A program made the translations under genes and the position numbers. Positions 41,050 through 50,272 of a stretch of DNA of 64,000 bases are shown here, piece by piece (the stretch's first letter is position 1; each line of letters begins with the position of its first letter). This DNA comes from Alphaproteobacteria bacterium (lineage in GTDB: Bacteria > Pseudomonadota > Alphaproteobacteria > Rhizobiales > Xanthobacteraceae): NCBI GenBank assembly GCA_005884685.1, contig VBAH01000006.1, positions 32,461-96,460 of the forward strand. The letters are read 5' to 3'. Under the pieces are notes generated by a model that searched no databases, was not told the origin of the DNA, and saw only the letters and a program-made list of their open reading frames with translations.

Positions 41050-42741
41050 TCAGTCCGTAATGTGTGTCGTGGCGCGGCGCGTCACGGCCATCAGGATGCT
41101 GACCGCAATCGCCACGACCAATGTCTGGATCAGCGCCATCGCGGCGGTCAGCTCGGTCGAGCTCGCGAACCAGCTTTCCACGATCGCGGGCGTGATCACC
41201 TTGGAGTGCGGCCCCATCAGCAGGATCGAGGCACCGAGCTCGCGGATGCTGGCGACGAACAGCAAAAGCCACGCTGCGATCAGCCCGGGCCACAGCAGCG
41301 GGACCGTCACGGTGCGGATGCGATAGCCCCAGCCGGCGCCGCACATCTGCGCGCATTCCTCGAGGCTCTTGTCGATCTGCAGCATCACGCCCGAGATGGT
41401 GCGCACGCCGAGCGGCAGGAACACCGTGAGGTAGGCGATCAGCAGGAGCCACAGCGTGCCATAGATCGGGATCGGGAAAATGAGCCACGCCCACATCATG
41501 CCGAACGCGAAGATCAGCCGCGGCACCGACTGCGGAAACATCACGATGTACTCGATCACGCTCGCGCCCGGCAGTTTCGAGCGGTAGACGATCCACGAGA
41601 TCAGCCCCATCAGGGTGACGCCGAGCGTCGCGGTCCACAGCGCGAGCCACAGCGAGTTGCCGAGTGCGGTGGTGGCGGCGTTCATGGTGAACGCCTTGTA
41701 GAAGTGCTCGGTGGTGAAGTTGCTCAGCTTCGGAAACGCGGTCGAGATCTGCTGGATCGACGCGTAGAACAGGGTAAGCAGCGGCAGCACCACCGCGCAG
41801 AGAAGATAGAACACGCAGATCGCAAGCAGCAGGTACCTGAGCCGGCCCACATCGTTGACGCGCGGGCGGAACGCTTTTCCGGTGATCGTCACGTAGCTCC
41901 CGGCCGTGATGATGCGGCGGTAGATGAACAGCGCGACGAACATCACGACGAACAGCGAGGTTCCCATCGCGGCGGCGAGCGGAATCTTCGGCGGATATTG
42001 CTGCACCAGCTGATAGATCGCGGTCGTCACCACGTAATAGCGGTCGGGCAGTCCGAGCACGAGTGCCACGGCAAAGGAGCCGAGCATCTCGGCGAACACG
42101 AACACGGCGGCGCCGAGCACGCCGGGCAACACCAGCGGAAGTGTTATCCGCAGCATCGTGCGCAGCCGGCTCGCCCCCATCACCTGGCTCGCCTCCTCCA
42201 GCGCCGGGTCCATCGACTTCATCACCGCGCCGATCATCACGAAGGCGACCGAGCCCTCGAACAGCGCCATCACCCAGGCGATGCCATAAGGCGAGTTGAT
42301 GTTGATGAGGTATTCGCTGCCGCCGAGCGCGCGGTACACCTGGTTGAGGAAGCCCGATTCCGGCGTTCCGAGCAGGCTCCAGGCGAGCGCGCCGAGCAGC
42401 GGCGTCAGATAATAGGGAACCACAATCACCTGCTCGAAGAAGCGCCGCCCCGGCACGTTGGTGCGGGTGATGATCCACGCCATCAGGAAGCCGATCACCA
42501 GCGCCATCACGGTGGCGGCGAACGACACGGTCAGCGTGTTGAGGATGATCTGCGGATAGGCGAGCAGCCCGGCGAAGTTCTCCAGGCCGTATTCGGTCGG
42601 CGGCCGCGCCTCGGGGTCGCCGACGTTGAGCGCCGCCTGCAACAGGAACGCGACCGGATAGAGCACGAGCAGCCCGGCGACGATCGCAACCAGCGCGCCG
42701 GCGAGCGCGGGGGCGCTGAACGAGAGTTTCGGAAAACGCAT
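41050..42741 (-). CDS. Two-domain ABC permease, Fe3+-type (FbpB-like)
   Basis: This 563-residue inner-membrane protein has about twelve hydrophobic segments in two homologous halves. Each half has an EAA loop: EEASQVMGASRLRTMLRITL and EECAQMCGAGWGYRIRTVTV. Such fused permeases serve ferric iron and phosphonate or thiamine-type importers. It belongs with the ATPase at 39845 and the binding protein at 42868. A family D repeat lies between the permease and binding-protein genes. Confidence 0.93.
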   Translation of the reverse strand: MRFPKLSFSAPALAGALVAIVAGLLVLYPVAFLLQAALNVGDPEARPPTEYGLENFAGLLAYPQIILNTLTVSFAATVMALVIGFLMAWIITRTNVPGRRFFEQVIVVPYYLTPLLGALAWSLLGTPESGFLNQVYRALGGSEYLININSPYGIAWVMALFEGSVAFVMIGAVMKSMDPALEEASQVMGASRLRTMLRITLPLVLPGVLGAAVFVFAEMLGSFAVALVLGLPDRYYVVTTAIYQLVQQYPPKIPLAAAMGTSLFVVMFVALFIYRRIITAGSYVTITGKAFRPRVNDVGRLRYLLLAICVFYLLCAVVLPLLTLFYASIQQISTAFPKLSNFTTEHFYKAFTMNAATTALGNSLWLALWTATLGVTLMGLISWIVYRSKLPGASVIEYIVMFPQSVPRLIFAFGMMWAWLIFPIPIYGTLWLLLIAYLTVFLPLGVRTISGVMLQIDKSLEECAQMCGAGWGYRIRTVTVPLLWPGLIAAWLLLFVASIRELGASILLMGPHSKVITPAIVESWFASSTELTAAMALIQTLVVAIAVSILMAVTRRATTHITD

Positions 42742-42749
42742 CGGTATTC

Positions 42750-42860
42750 CACTGTCATCCCGGCCGAGCGCAGCGAGAGCCGGGACCCATCAAGCAACAT
42801 TCGCGAACGTGCGAGATGGGTCCCGGATAGCCGCCTTCGGCGGCTTCCGGGATGACAACC
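42750..42860. repeat. Dispersed palindromic repeat, family D
   Basis: GTCATCCCGGCCGAGCGCAG and CCGCCTTCGGCGG with GGCTTCCGGGATGAC form inverted ends about 105 bp apart. It lies inside the Fe3+-type ABC operon. Confidence 0.8.
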
Positions 42861-42867
42861 GGAGCAC

Positions 42868-43953
42868 TCACAACCCCAGCATCGCGTTCCATTCCTTGTT
42901 GAACACCTCGCGCTGCTTGGCGTAGTCGTCCCAATCCTTCGGGTAGATCAGCTTGTAGTCGGACAGCTTCTGTCCGGTGGGCATCGCGGGCGGGTCGTTG
43001 GTGAGCGAGCCGTAATACAGGTTCGGGTGGTCCTGGTAATATTTCTGCCCGCGCGGCGACATCGCCCAGTCGACGAACAATTTCGCGGCCTCCGGGTGCG
43101 GCGCCTTGTTCACCGCGCCGACGATCAGCGGCGTTGCAACGAGGCCTTCGGGCGGGCCGACGAATTCGATGTCCGCGCCGCGCTGCTTGTAGAGCACGAA
43201 ACCCGAATACTCCGCGATCGCCGTCATGTCGTCGTCGCCCTTGGCGAGGCGATCGTACAGCTGCACGCGTGAATCGAACGCGCGCGGGCGCTGCTTGGCG
43301 AACTCCTTCCAGAAATCGTTGCCGTAGATCTGGCGCAGCAGGTACCACTGCACGTACTGGATGCCCGATGAGGAAATCTTGCAGGAGATCTTGTTGCGGA
43401 AGCGCGAGTTGTTGATGTCCTGGTAGCTCTTCGGAATGTCCGCGCCGGTCACCTTGCTCTTGTTGTAGGCGAGCCCCGCGAAGGTGACGCCGGTCCAGAA
43501 GTAGGCGCCCGGCGTGGCGCTCAGGTAGTCCTTTTTGTAGGCGTCCATATAAGGACCGGTGTAGAGCTCGTAGCCGCCGCGCTTCTCGAAATCGGTCGCG
43601 GGCGCGACGTCGGAGAGCTGCAGCACGTCGACGTCGAAGCGGCCGGCGGAGCGCTCGGACAGGATCTTGTTGTAGAGCGCGCCGGTCTGCGCACGCACAT
43701 AGCTGGTCTTGATCTTGGGGAAATCCTTGCCGAAGCCTTCCATGATCGCCGCGGTGCCGGCCTCGTTCTCGTGGCAATAGAAGACGAGCCCGCCTTCCTG
43801 TTCCGCTTTGGCGACGTCCGCGAAAGTCTCGAAATCGTGGACCTTGGTGGCCTTGCGCGCGCCTTGCGCGGAGGCATGCGGCGCCGCAATCGCGGCCGCG
43901 CCGAGCGCCGCGCCGGTCTTGAGCACGTGCCGGCGCGTGATGTTGCTGGACAT
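42868..43953 (-). CDS. Periplasmic binding protein of an Fe3+-type ABC importer
   Basis: This 361-residue protein has a Tat-type signal (TRRHVLKTGAALGAAAIA). The mature part matches the ferric/spermidine-like class: GGLVFYCHENEAGTAAIMEG, FPKIKTSYVRAQTGALYNKI, SAGRFDVDVLQLSDVAPATD and GVTFAGLAYNKSKV. A Tyr-rich C-terminal block (QKYYQDHPNLYYGS) could provide metal ligands, but phosphonate or another ligand is equally possible. It is first in the importer operon. Confidence 0.92.
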   Translation of the reverse strand: MSSNITRRHVLKTGAALGAAAIAAPHASAQGARKATKVHDFETFADVAKAEQEGGLVFYCHENEAGTAAIMEGFGKDFPKIKTSYVRAQTGALYNKILSERSAGRFDVDVLQLSDVAPATDFEKRGGYELYTGPYMDAYKKDYLSATPGAYFWTGVTFAGLAYNKSKVTGADIPKSYQDINNSRFRNKISCKISSSGIQYVQWYLLRQIYGNDFWKEFAKQRPRAFDSRVQLYDRLAKGDDDMTAIAEYSGFVLYKQRGADIEFVGPPEGLVATPLIVGAVNKAPHPEAAKLFVDWAMSPRGQKYYQDHPNLYYGSLTNDPPAMPTGQKLSDYKLIYPKDWDDYAKQREVFNKEWNAMLGL

Positions 43954-44052
43954 GGAGCCTCCCTCGATTTCTGTTCTGATTGAGGGACAGCTTATGCCGC
44001 GCGGGATCGGGGCGGCAAGCGCAGGGCGTGCGGCATTTGGCGGGCCAAGCGC

Positions 44053-45039
44053 CTAACCCAGCTTGATGTTCGCCTCCTTCACCACGCGGCTCCATTTCTC
44101 CATCTCGGCCGCGACGAAGGCGCGGAAGTCATCCGGCGTGTTCGGCCGGTAGTCGACGTTGAGCTTGTCGAGCCGGTCGGTCACCGCCGGCTCTTTCAGC
44201 ATGGCGTTCAGCCCGGCATTGAGCTTCCCGATAATGTCGCCCGGCGTGCCGGTCGGCACGAACACGCCGTTCCATTCATAAGCCTCGAAGCCCGGGATGG
44301 TGTCGGACACCGGCGGCAGGTCGGGCGCGGTGCGCAGCCGTCCCCGCCCGGTATGCGCGATCGCCTTGACGGCGCCGGCCTGCACTTGGCCGATCGAGGC
44401 CGAGCCGTTGGAGAAGAAGAACTTCACCTGCCCGCCGATCACGTCGTTGAGCGCCGGGCCGCCGCCGCGATAGGGGATGTGGTTGATCCTGGTGCCGGTC
44501 ATGTGCCGGAACATTTCGAGTGAAAGGTGCTGTACGGTGCCGTTGCCCGAGGACGCGAAGTCGATCCCGTCGGGCGCGGCCTTCGCGAGCGCGATCACGT
44601 CGGCGACGGTCTTCGCCGGAACATCCTTGTTCACGACCAGAATGTTCGGAACCAGCGAGGCGAGGAACACCGGCTGGAAATCCTTGATGTAGTCGAAGGA
44701 CAGTTTTGGATAGAGGAACGGGTTCACCGAGAACGCGGTTGCGTCATAGAGAATGTTATAGCCGTCCGGCTCGGCCTTCGCGGCCGCGGCTTCGGCGATG
44801 GTGCCGCCTGCGCCGCCACGATTGTCGATGACGAATTGCTGGCCCCACACTTCGCCGAGCTTGGTGAAGTAGATGCGCCCGACCGTGTCGGCGCCGCCGG
44901 CCGGCGGGTACGGAATGATCACGCGCACCGGGCGCGTGGGCCATGCCTGGGCGGAGGCGGGGTGCGCGAGAAAGGGCGCGGCGAGCGCGGCGGCGGTGCC
45001 GGTCAGGAAATGTCGTCGCGCAGGATCGGTTCGGCGCAC
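44053..45039 (-). CDS. Bug-family tripartite tricarboxylate transporter binding protein 2
   Basis: This 328-residue protein has the signal RRHFLTGTAAALAAPFLAHP. Family blocks follow: RVIIPYPPAGGADTVGRIYF, VIDNRGGAGGTIAEAAAAKA, EPDGYNIL and PYRGGGPALNDVIGGQVKFF. The GTG at 45039 is preceded by a strong GAGGGAGGA site and is preferred to upstream ATGs (45063, 45084). No partner membrane genes are near. The ligand is unknown. Confidence 0.9.
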   Translation of the reverse strand: MRRTDPARRHFLTGTAAALAAPFLAHPASAQAWPTRPVRVIIPYPPAGGADTVGRIYFTKLGEVWGQQFVIDNRGGAGGTIAEAAAAKAEPDGYNILYDATAFSVNPFLYPKLSFDYIKDFQPVFLASLVPNILVVNKDVPAKTVADVIALAKAAPDGIDFASSGNGTVQHLSLEMFRHMTGTRINHIPYRGGGPALNDVIGGQVKFFFSNGSASIGQVQAGAVKAIAHTGRGRLRTAPDLPPVSDTIPGFEAYEWNGVFVPTGTPGDIIGKLNAGLNAMLKEPAVTDRLDKLNVDYRPNTPDDFRAFVAAEMEKWSRVVKEANIKLG

Positions 45040-45194
45040 GTTTTCCTCCCTCTGTCCGCGCATCGCGGGTTCCGGGCAATTCACGCAGTCACAGTTGTCC
45101 TTTCTTTAGCATGATCGGCACGATATGCACGCAATCGATGCAGCATGCGCCATCGGTAATCTGCCGATAGCGAATGGGATGCTACGCCGAAGGT

Positions 45195-46100
45195 ATGCGC
45201 GTTCTTGTGCTCGTCGTCAGCGGCTTGATCATCGCCTGCATGGCGCCCCAGCGGCCCACCGCTGCCCCTCTTGCGCCGCCTGCGCCCTATTATGTCGACG
45301 GGCAGCCGTCCATGAGTAATCCGAGCCCGCCGGAAGAGGCGGGAAGCGGGCCCGCGGAAAAAACGGCGCGCGACGCCCACCGCGCGGCGCTCGAAGGTGT
45401 GTACGCGGCGTTCGGTCACCCATGGCCCCCGATGTGCACAGCGGAGCGGCGCACGGCTCTCGTGGCAGCTCTGAACGCTTATTATGCGGACCGCTTCCGC
45501 TTCGAGCGGCGCGGCGGTTGGTTCCGTCCCGACCAATGGAAGGACACGGCGTTCGACTGGCAAACCCTCGACGACAAAGCCGTGGAACGTCTGACACGCC
45601 TGGGGTTCGCGCACCGCTACTTCGTGATGAGCGAACTCGACCCGCGTGTCGCGAATGCTGTGGCAGAGCTGGTGAGAGGGACGCTGGGCCAGCCGCAGTG
45701 CGACGAGGAATTCAAGCTGTGGACCACCGGTCTTGAGGGGTATCTGCAAGGCAGCCGCGAATCCTATCGCGCTGAGGCACTGGCCATGGCGCCATGGGCC
45801 CGGTCTTGCCAGCCTGGCGCCCGCAAATTGCTGATCGGACACGTGAATCGATATTATCAGGAGCGTGTCGAGCAACAGACCCACCTGATGCAATGGGGCA
45901 CGCTCGGCCTGCGCCGTGCGAGCGCGCTGTTTGACACCAAGGACGACCGCGCGCTCGACGACCTCGCCCGCCTCATGCTGCGCGAGGGATATCTTTCGCT
46001 CGACGATATTCGCAAGGACGCCCGACCGCTGGTCGCAAGCCTGTTCGATGGGGTTGCGGGCGCGGCGCGCTGTCCGGAACACGCCGCGAGAGTCAAGTAA
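45195..46100 (+). CDS. Putative lipoprotein of unknown function
   Basis: This 301-residue protein starts at ATG 45195 (MRVLVLVVSGLIIACM). The first segment is hydrophobic and ends in a lipobox-like IIAC. A Pro/Ala linker follows, then an acidic/aromatic domain with VYAAFGHPWPPMCTAERRTA, ALNAYYADRFRFERRGGWFR and several cysteines (PQCDEEFKLW; WARSCQPGARKL). The fold is not recognised. The frame opens earlier at 45174. Confidence 0.72.
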   Translation: MRVLVLVVSGLIIACMAPQRPTAAPLAPPAPYYVDGQPSMSNPSPPEEAGSGPAEKTARDAHRAALEGVYAAFGHPWPPMCTAERRTALVAALNAYYADRFRFERRGGWFRPDQWKDTAFDWQTLDDKAVERLTRLGFAHRYFVMSELDPRVANAVAELVRGTLGQPQCDEEFKLWTTGLEGYLQGSRESYRAEALAMAPWARSCQPGARKLLIGHVNRYYQERVEQQTHLMQWGTLGLRRASALFDTKDDRALDDLARLMLREGYLSLDDIRKDARPLVASLFDGVAGAARCPEHAARVK

Positions 46101-46142
46101 CGCGGCGCAGCGCGCTACGCCGGACGATCACGATATCGTCCC

Positions 46143-46448
46143 TCATGGTGCTTGCTTGATTTCGATCTCGACGAACGCCATCGGATGCTCCGAGCCGTTC
46201 ATCACATCATGCTCGATGCCGGCCGGCCGCTGATACGATTGACCTGCGGAAAGCCGGACTTCGCTCACCGCACCGTCCGCGGCTTCGATCTTCATCACCG
46301 CATCGGTGAGCATCACGACGAAATAGGGCCAGCCATGGGTGTGCCACCCCGTCGCCGCGCCCGGCGCGAAATCCCAGCGCGTGATGCGTGCGGCCGCGTC
46401 GTCCTGCTGCACGGTGGGAACGGCGGGCTGGTGGCACTTGAATGGCAT
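46143..46448 (-). CDS. Small cupin domain protein
   Basis: This 101-residue protein is a single cupin barrel. The first motif is seen as [15 protein letters not shown] and the second as [17 protein letters not shown], with the His pair and a Glu replaced by Pro-rich surroundings. Its role could be sugar- or hormone-like binding or metal-dependent catalysis. The ATG at 46448 ([10 protein letters not shown]) is preferred. It diverges from uvrB with a short shared region of about 60 bases. Confidence 0.82.
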   Translation of the reverse strand: MPFKCHQPAVPTVQQDDAAARITRWDFAPGAATGWHTHGWPYFVVMLTDAVMKIEAADGAVSEVRLSAGQSYQRPAGIEHDVMNGSEHPMAFVEIEIKQAP

Positions 46449-46756
46449 GGCGCAGCGTATCGCATGCGGCCCTTCCTTCGCCACCTTCCGTGGCCCATAT
46501 ATCGGCGCATGGCCAAATCCCCCGACTCACGGAAAGGCAAGGACCCGGCGCGTCCGACGCGCTCGAAGGCGGCGCGCGAGCCCCTCGCGCCGATCGCGCC
46601 TGCGCTGGAGCAGCTGCTCAATCCGGGCATCGCGAAGGGAACCGCGGGCGTCGGCTCGGGAACGGGGCTCAAGCCGCCGCCGGACAATTCGTGGGACCGG
46701 CGCGCCGATTTTTCCGCCGCGCATACGGCAAGGAAGTCGGTGGGTGAGGCGCAGAG

Positions 46757-46809
46757 TACCCCCCTCCCTAACCCTCCCCCGCAAGGGGGGAGGGAACAGG
46801 CTGAGTCCG
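46757..46809. repeat. Palindromic repeat, family E, inside the uvrB N-terminal region
   Basis: CCCCCCTCCCTAACCCTCCC then CCGCAAGGGGGGAGGG forms a hairpin and matches, in reverse complement, the intergenic repeat near 59300. It is read in frame as residues around [20 protein letters not shown]. Confidence 0.75.
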
Positions 46810-48523
46810 CGGAGGGCGAGTCGCGTCCCACCGGTTTCGCCGAGGCTCCCCAGCCTACCTACACCTCCGACGCCGAGCTGATCGAAGCCTCGCCGGAGCT
46901 CGCGCGCGCGCTCGGGCTCGACGGCGACGCGGTGTCATTTCCGGAGCCGCAATTTGAAAGGCCCAAGCGCGAGCGCCGCCCCATGCAGCGCGGCGACATC
47001 CAGTCGATGGGCGTCGCCGCCACGGCGGAGTCGCTGGAGAACCTGCTGCGCGAGGGCCGCGCCGAGTTCAAAGGCGCCATCGCCTGGACGCCGCATCGCC
47101 CGGCGCGCCCGGAGAAATCCGAAGGCGGCCGGCGCCTCGTCATCAAGTCGGATTTTGCGCCGAAGGGCGACCAGCCGCAGGCGATCGCCGAGCTGGTCGA
47201 GGGCGTGCAGCGCCACGAACGCAATCAGGTGCTGCTCGGCGTCACCGGCTCGGGCAAGACCTTCACGATGGCGAAGGTGATCGAGGCGACGCAGCTATGG
47301 CGAGTTCAAGAGCTTCTTTCCCGACAATGCGGTGGAATATTTCGTCTCGTATTACGACTACTACCAGCCGGAGGCCTACGTTCCGCGCACCGACACCTAC
47401 ATCGAGAAAGAGTCGTCGATCAACGAGCAGATCGACCGCATGCGCCATTCGGCGACGCGCGCGCTGCTCGAGCGCGACGACGTGGTGATCGTCGCCTCGG
47501 TGTCGTGCATCTACGGTATCGGCTCGGTCGAAACCTATTCGGCGATGACGTTCTCGCTGAAGAAGGGCGAGCGCATCGACCAGCGCCAGCTGATCGCCGA
47601 CCTGGTGGCGCTGCAATACAAGCGCACGCAGCACGATTTCTATCGCGGCTCGTTCCGCGTGCGCGGCGACACCCTCGACATCTTCCCGGCGCACTACGAG
47701 GACCGCGCCTGGCGCATGAACCTGTTCGGCGACGAGGTCGAAAGCATCGAGGAGTTCGATCCGCTCACCGGTCACAAGACCGACGAGCTCTCCTTCGTGA
47801 AGGTCTATTCCAACTCGCATTACGTAACGCCGCGCCCGACGCTGATTCAAGCAATCAACGGCATCAAGCAGGAACTGAAATGGCGGCTCGACCAGCTCAA
47901 CGCCGCAGGCCGTCTGCTCGAGGCGCAGCGGCTGGAGCAGCGCACCATCTTCGATCTGGAGATGATGGAGGCGACCGGAAGCTGCGCCGGCATCGAGAAT
48001 TACTCGCGCTACCTGACGGGACGCAAGCCGGGCGAGCCGCCGCCGACCTTGTTCGAATACGTGCCGGACAACGCGCTGGTGTTCTGCGACGAGAGCCACG
48101 TCACCATCCCGCAGCTCGGCGGCATGTATCGCGGCGACTTCCGCCGCAAGGCGACGCTCGCCGAATACGGCTTCCGCCTGCCCTCCTGCATGGACAACCG
48201 CCCGCTGCGCTTCGAGGAGTGGGACGCGATGCGCCCGCAGACCGTCGCGGTGTCGGCGACGCCGTCCGAATGGGAGATCACGCAGGCGGGCGGCGTGTTC
48301 GCCGAACAGGTGATCCGCCCGACCGGGCTGATCGATCCGCCGGTCGATATCCGCCCCGCGCGCACGCAGGTCGACGACCTGGTCGGCGAACTGCGCCAGA
48401 CCGCGCAGGCCGGCTACCGCGCGCTGGTCACCGTGCTGACCAAGCGCATGGCGGAGGATCTGACCGAATACCTGCACGAGCAGGGCATCCGCGTGCGCTA
48501 CATGCACTCCGACATCGACACGA

Positions 48524-48556
<33 letters not shown>

Positions 48557-49108
48557 TCGGCGCATTCGACTGCCTGGTCGGCATCAACCTGCTGCGCGAG
48601 GGCCTCGACATCCCGGAATGCGCGCTGGTCGCGATTCTGGATGCCGACAAGGAAGGTTTCCTGCGCTCCGAGACGTCGCTGATCCAGACCATCGGGCGCG
48701 CGGCGCGCAACGTCGACGGCCGGGTGATCCTTTACGCCGACAGCGTCACCGGCTCGATGGAGCGCGCGATCGCCGAAACCAACCGCCGGCGCGAGAAGCA
48801 GGTCGAGTACAACACCGCCAACGGCATCACGCCGGAGAGCATCAAGCGCTCGATCCACGACATCATGAATTCGGTGTACGAGCGCGACCACGTGCTGGTC
48901 TCGACCGAGGGCGGTATCGCGGGGCTCGGCGAGGAGGGGGCGACGATCGGGCACAATTTCGAGGCGGTGCTCGCCGATCTCGAAGGGCGCATGCGCGCCG
49001 CCGCCGCCGATCTCGACTTCGAGGAGGCCGCGCGGCTGCGCGACGAGATCAAGCGCCTGCGCCAGACGGAGCTCGCCGTGGTCGACGACCCGACGGCGAA
49101 GCGCCCCG

Positions 49109-49160
49109 CTTTGACCTCCCCCGCTCGCGGGGGAGGTCGGCGCGCAGCGCCGGGAGGGGG
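49109..49160. repeat. Palindromic repeat, family E, inside the uvrB C-terminal region
   Basis: GACCTCCCCCGCTCGCGGGG-GAGGTC is a perfect hairpin followed by GGCGCGCAGCGCCGGGAGGG. It is read in frame as [19 protein letters not shown] and resembles the intergenic copies near 53541 and 59380. Confidence 0.78.
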
Positions 49161-49365
49161 CTCGCGCGTGCACAAGCCCGCGCTCGACGAGATGGGCATC
49201 GCGACCTGGCACGAGGTCAAGCCGGATCGCGTCGGCAAAGCGCCGCGTAAACCGACGCTCGACGAGATGGGCCCGGGCGTGGAATCGATCCCCGCGCGCG
49301 GGCGCTCCACGCTCGGCCGCCCCGGCATGCGCGGTGGGTTCAAGCGCAAGGGGCGGTAGGGTAGC

Positions 49366-49439
49366 CCGCTCGTCCCCGCGAAAGCGGGGACCCAGAATCA
49401 AAGCTGGATTTCCGCTTTCGCTGGAATGAGCGGAGATGC
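49366..49439. repeat. Dispersed palindromic repeat, family A copy 6
   Basis: CGCTCGTCCCCGCGAAAGCGGGGACCCAG and TTTCCGCTTTCGCTGGAATGAGCGG frame a short link. It follows uvrB. Confidence 0.85.
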
Positions 49440-49564
49440 TGAGCCATCTCGCGCGCCCTCACCAAGTTTTGACTGCGGTGCGGACTTTCGCCCCGCGCCG
49501 CGGTGTTACTCTCTCCGGCACGCGCGGCGCCTCGCTCGCGCACGGGAGCCAAGGGGAAGCATTC

Positions 49565-50089
49565 ATGAGAATTACATCTATGGCGGCGCTGGCCGCCTGC
49601 GCGGGACTGGCGATCGGCGTTGCCGTGCAGGTGCGCGCCGCGAACGACAAGTTCACGTTTCCGGCCGACTACGCCAGCGGCGTCGAGTACCTGAGCGTCG
49701 ACAAGCCGAGCAAGCAGATCCACGTGTTCTACGCGTCGCGCGGCGCGATCGAGGCCGCGAAAGCCGGCAAGCCGATGCCGGAAGGCACCGTGTTCACCGG
49801 CGTGCACTACAACGCCAAGCTCGACGCCCAGGGCAACCCCGAAAAGGACGCGAACGGCCGCTTCATCAGGGCCGACCTGCGCCAGTATGCCGTGATGCGC
49901 AAGGAGAAGGGCTGGGGCGCGGAATACCCTGCCGACAAGCGCAACGGTGACTGGGAATACCGCATCTTCACCGCCGACCGGCAATGGAACGAGAAGGTCG
50001 GAGCCGGGCCGTGCCTCGACTGCCACCTGCCGAAGTCGGGGCAGGATTTCGTCATGTCGTACGACAATCTGAAGAAGGCCGGACAGTGA
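49565..50089 (+). CDS. Cytochrome P460-type heme protein
   Basis: This 174-residue periplasmic protein has a signal peptide (MRITSMAALAACAGLAIGVA). A c-type heme site CLDCH lies near the end (GAGPCLDCHLPKSGQDFVMS). The body contains FTFPADYASGVEYLSVDKPS and DWEYRIFTADRQWNEKVGAG, typical of the P460 family, which includes hydroxylamine- and NO-oxidising enzymes as well as many of unknown role. GGGGAAG precedes ATG 49565. Loss of the full P460 crosslink residue cannot be judged by eye. Confidence 0.85.
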   Translation: MRITSMAALAACAGLAIGVAVQVRAANDKFTFPADYASGVEYLSVDKPSKQIHVFYASRGAIEAAKAGKPMPEGTVFTGVHYNAKLDAQGNPEKDANGRFIRADLRQYAVMRKEKGWGAEYPADKRNGDWEYRIFTADRQWNEKVGAGPCLDCHLPKSGQDFVMSYDNLKKAGQ

Positions 50090-50187
50090 GGCCGGGCTCG
50101 GTCGTCCGGCAGGGCGATCGGTTCGACCGTTCGGTCAGAGGCGGCGCCGCCGACGGACGCACCCCTGACCGAAACTCACACAATATA

Positions 50188-50222
50188 AACCAAGTCGCTT
50201 AACGCGGCGTTCTCGCTTGGTT
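50188..50222. promoter_or_regulatory. Inverted repeat upstream of the five-PAS cyclic-di-GMP gene
   Basis: AACCAAG (50188-50194) and CTTGGTT (50216-50222) are perfect 7-bp arms with a 21-base spacer, about 50 bases before the gene start. It may be an operator or an RNA stem-loop in the leader. Confidence 0.35.
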
Positions 50223-50272
50223 ACGTAGTCTCCCCGGCTGCAACTTGGGGGACGCCGGGGGCGAGCCGTCGC

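Noticed and set aside
46152..47290. Reading uvrB as two separate genes
   Set aside because: The two frames together make one UvrB with only motif Ia missing; the second part has no start or ribosome site of its own.
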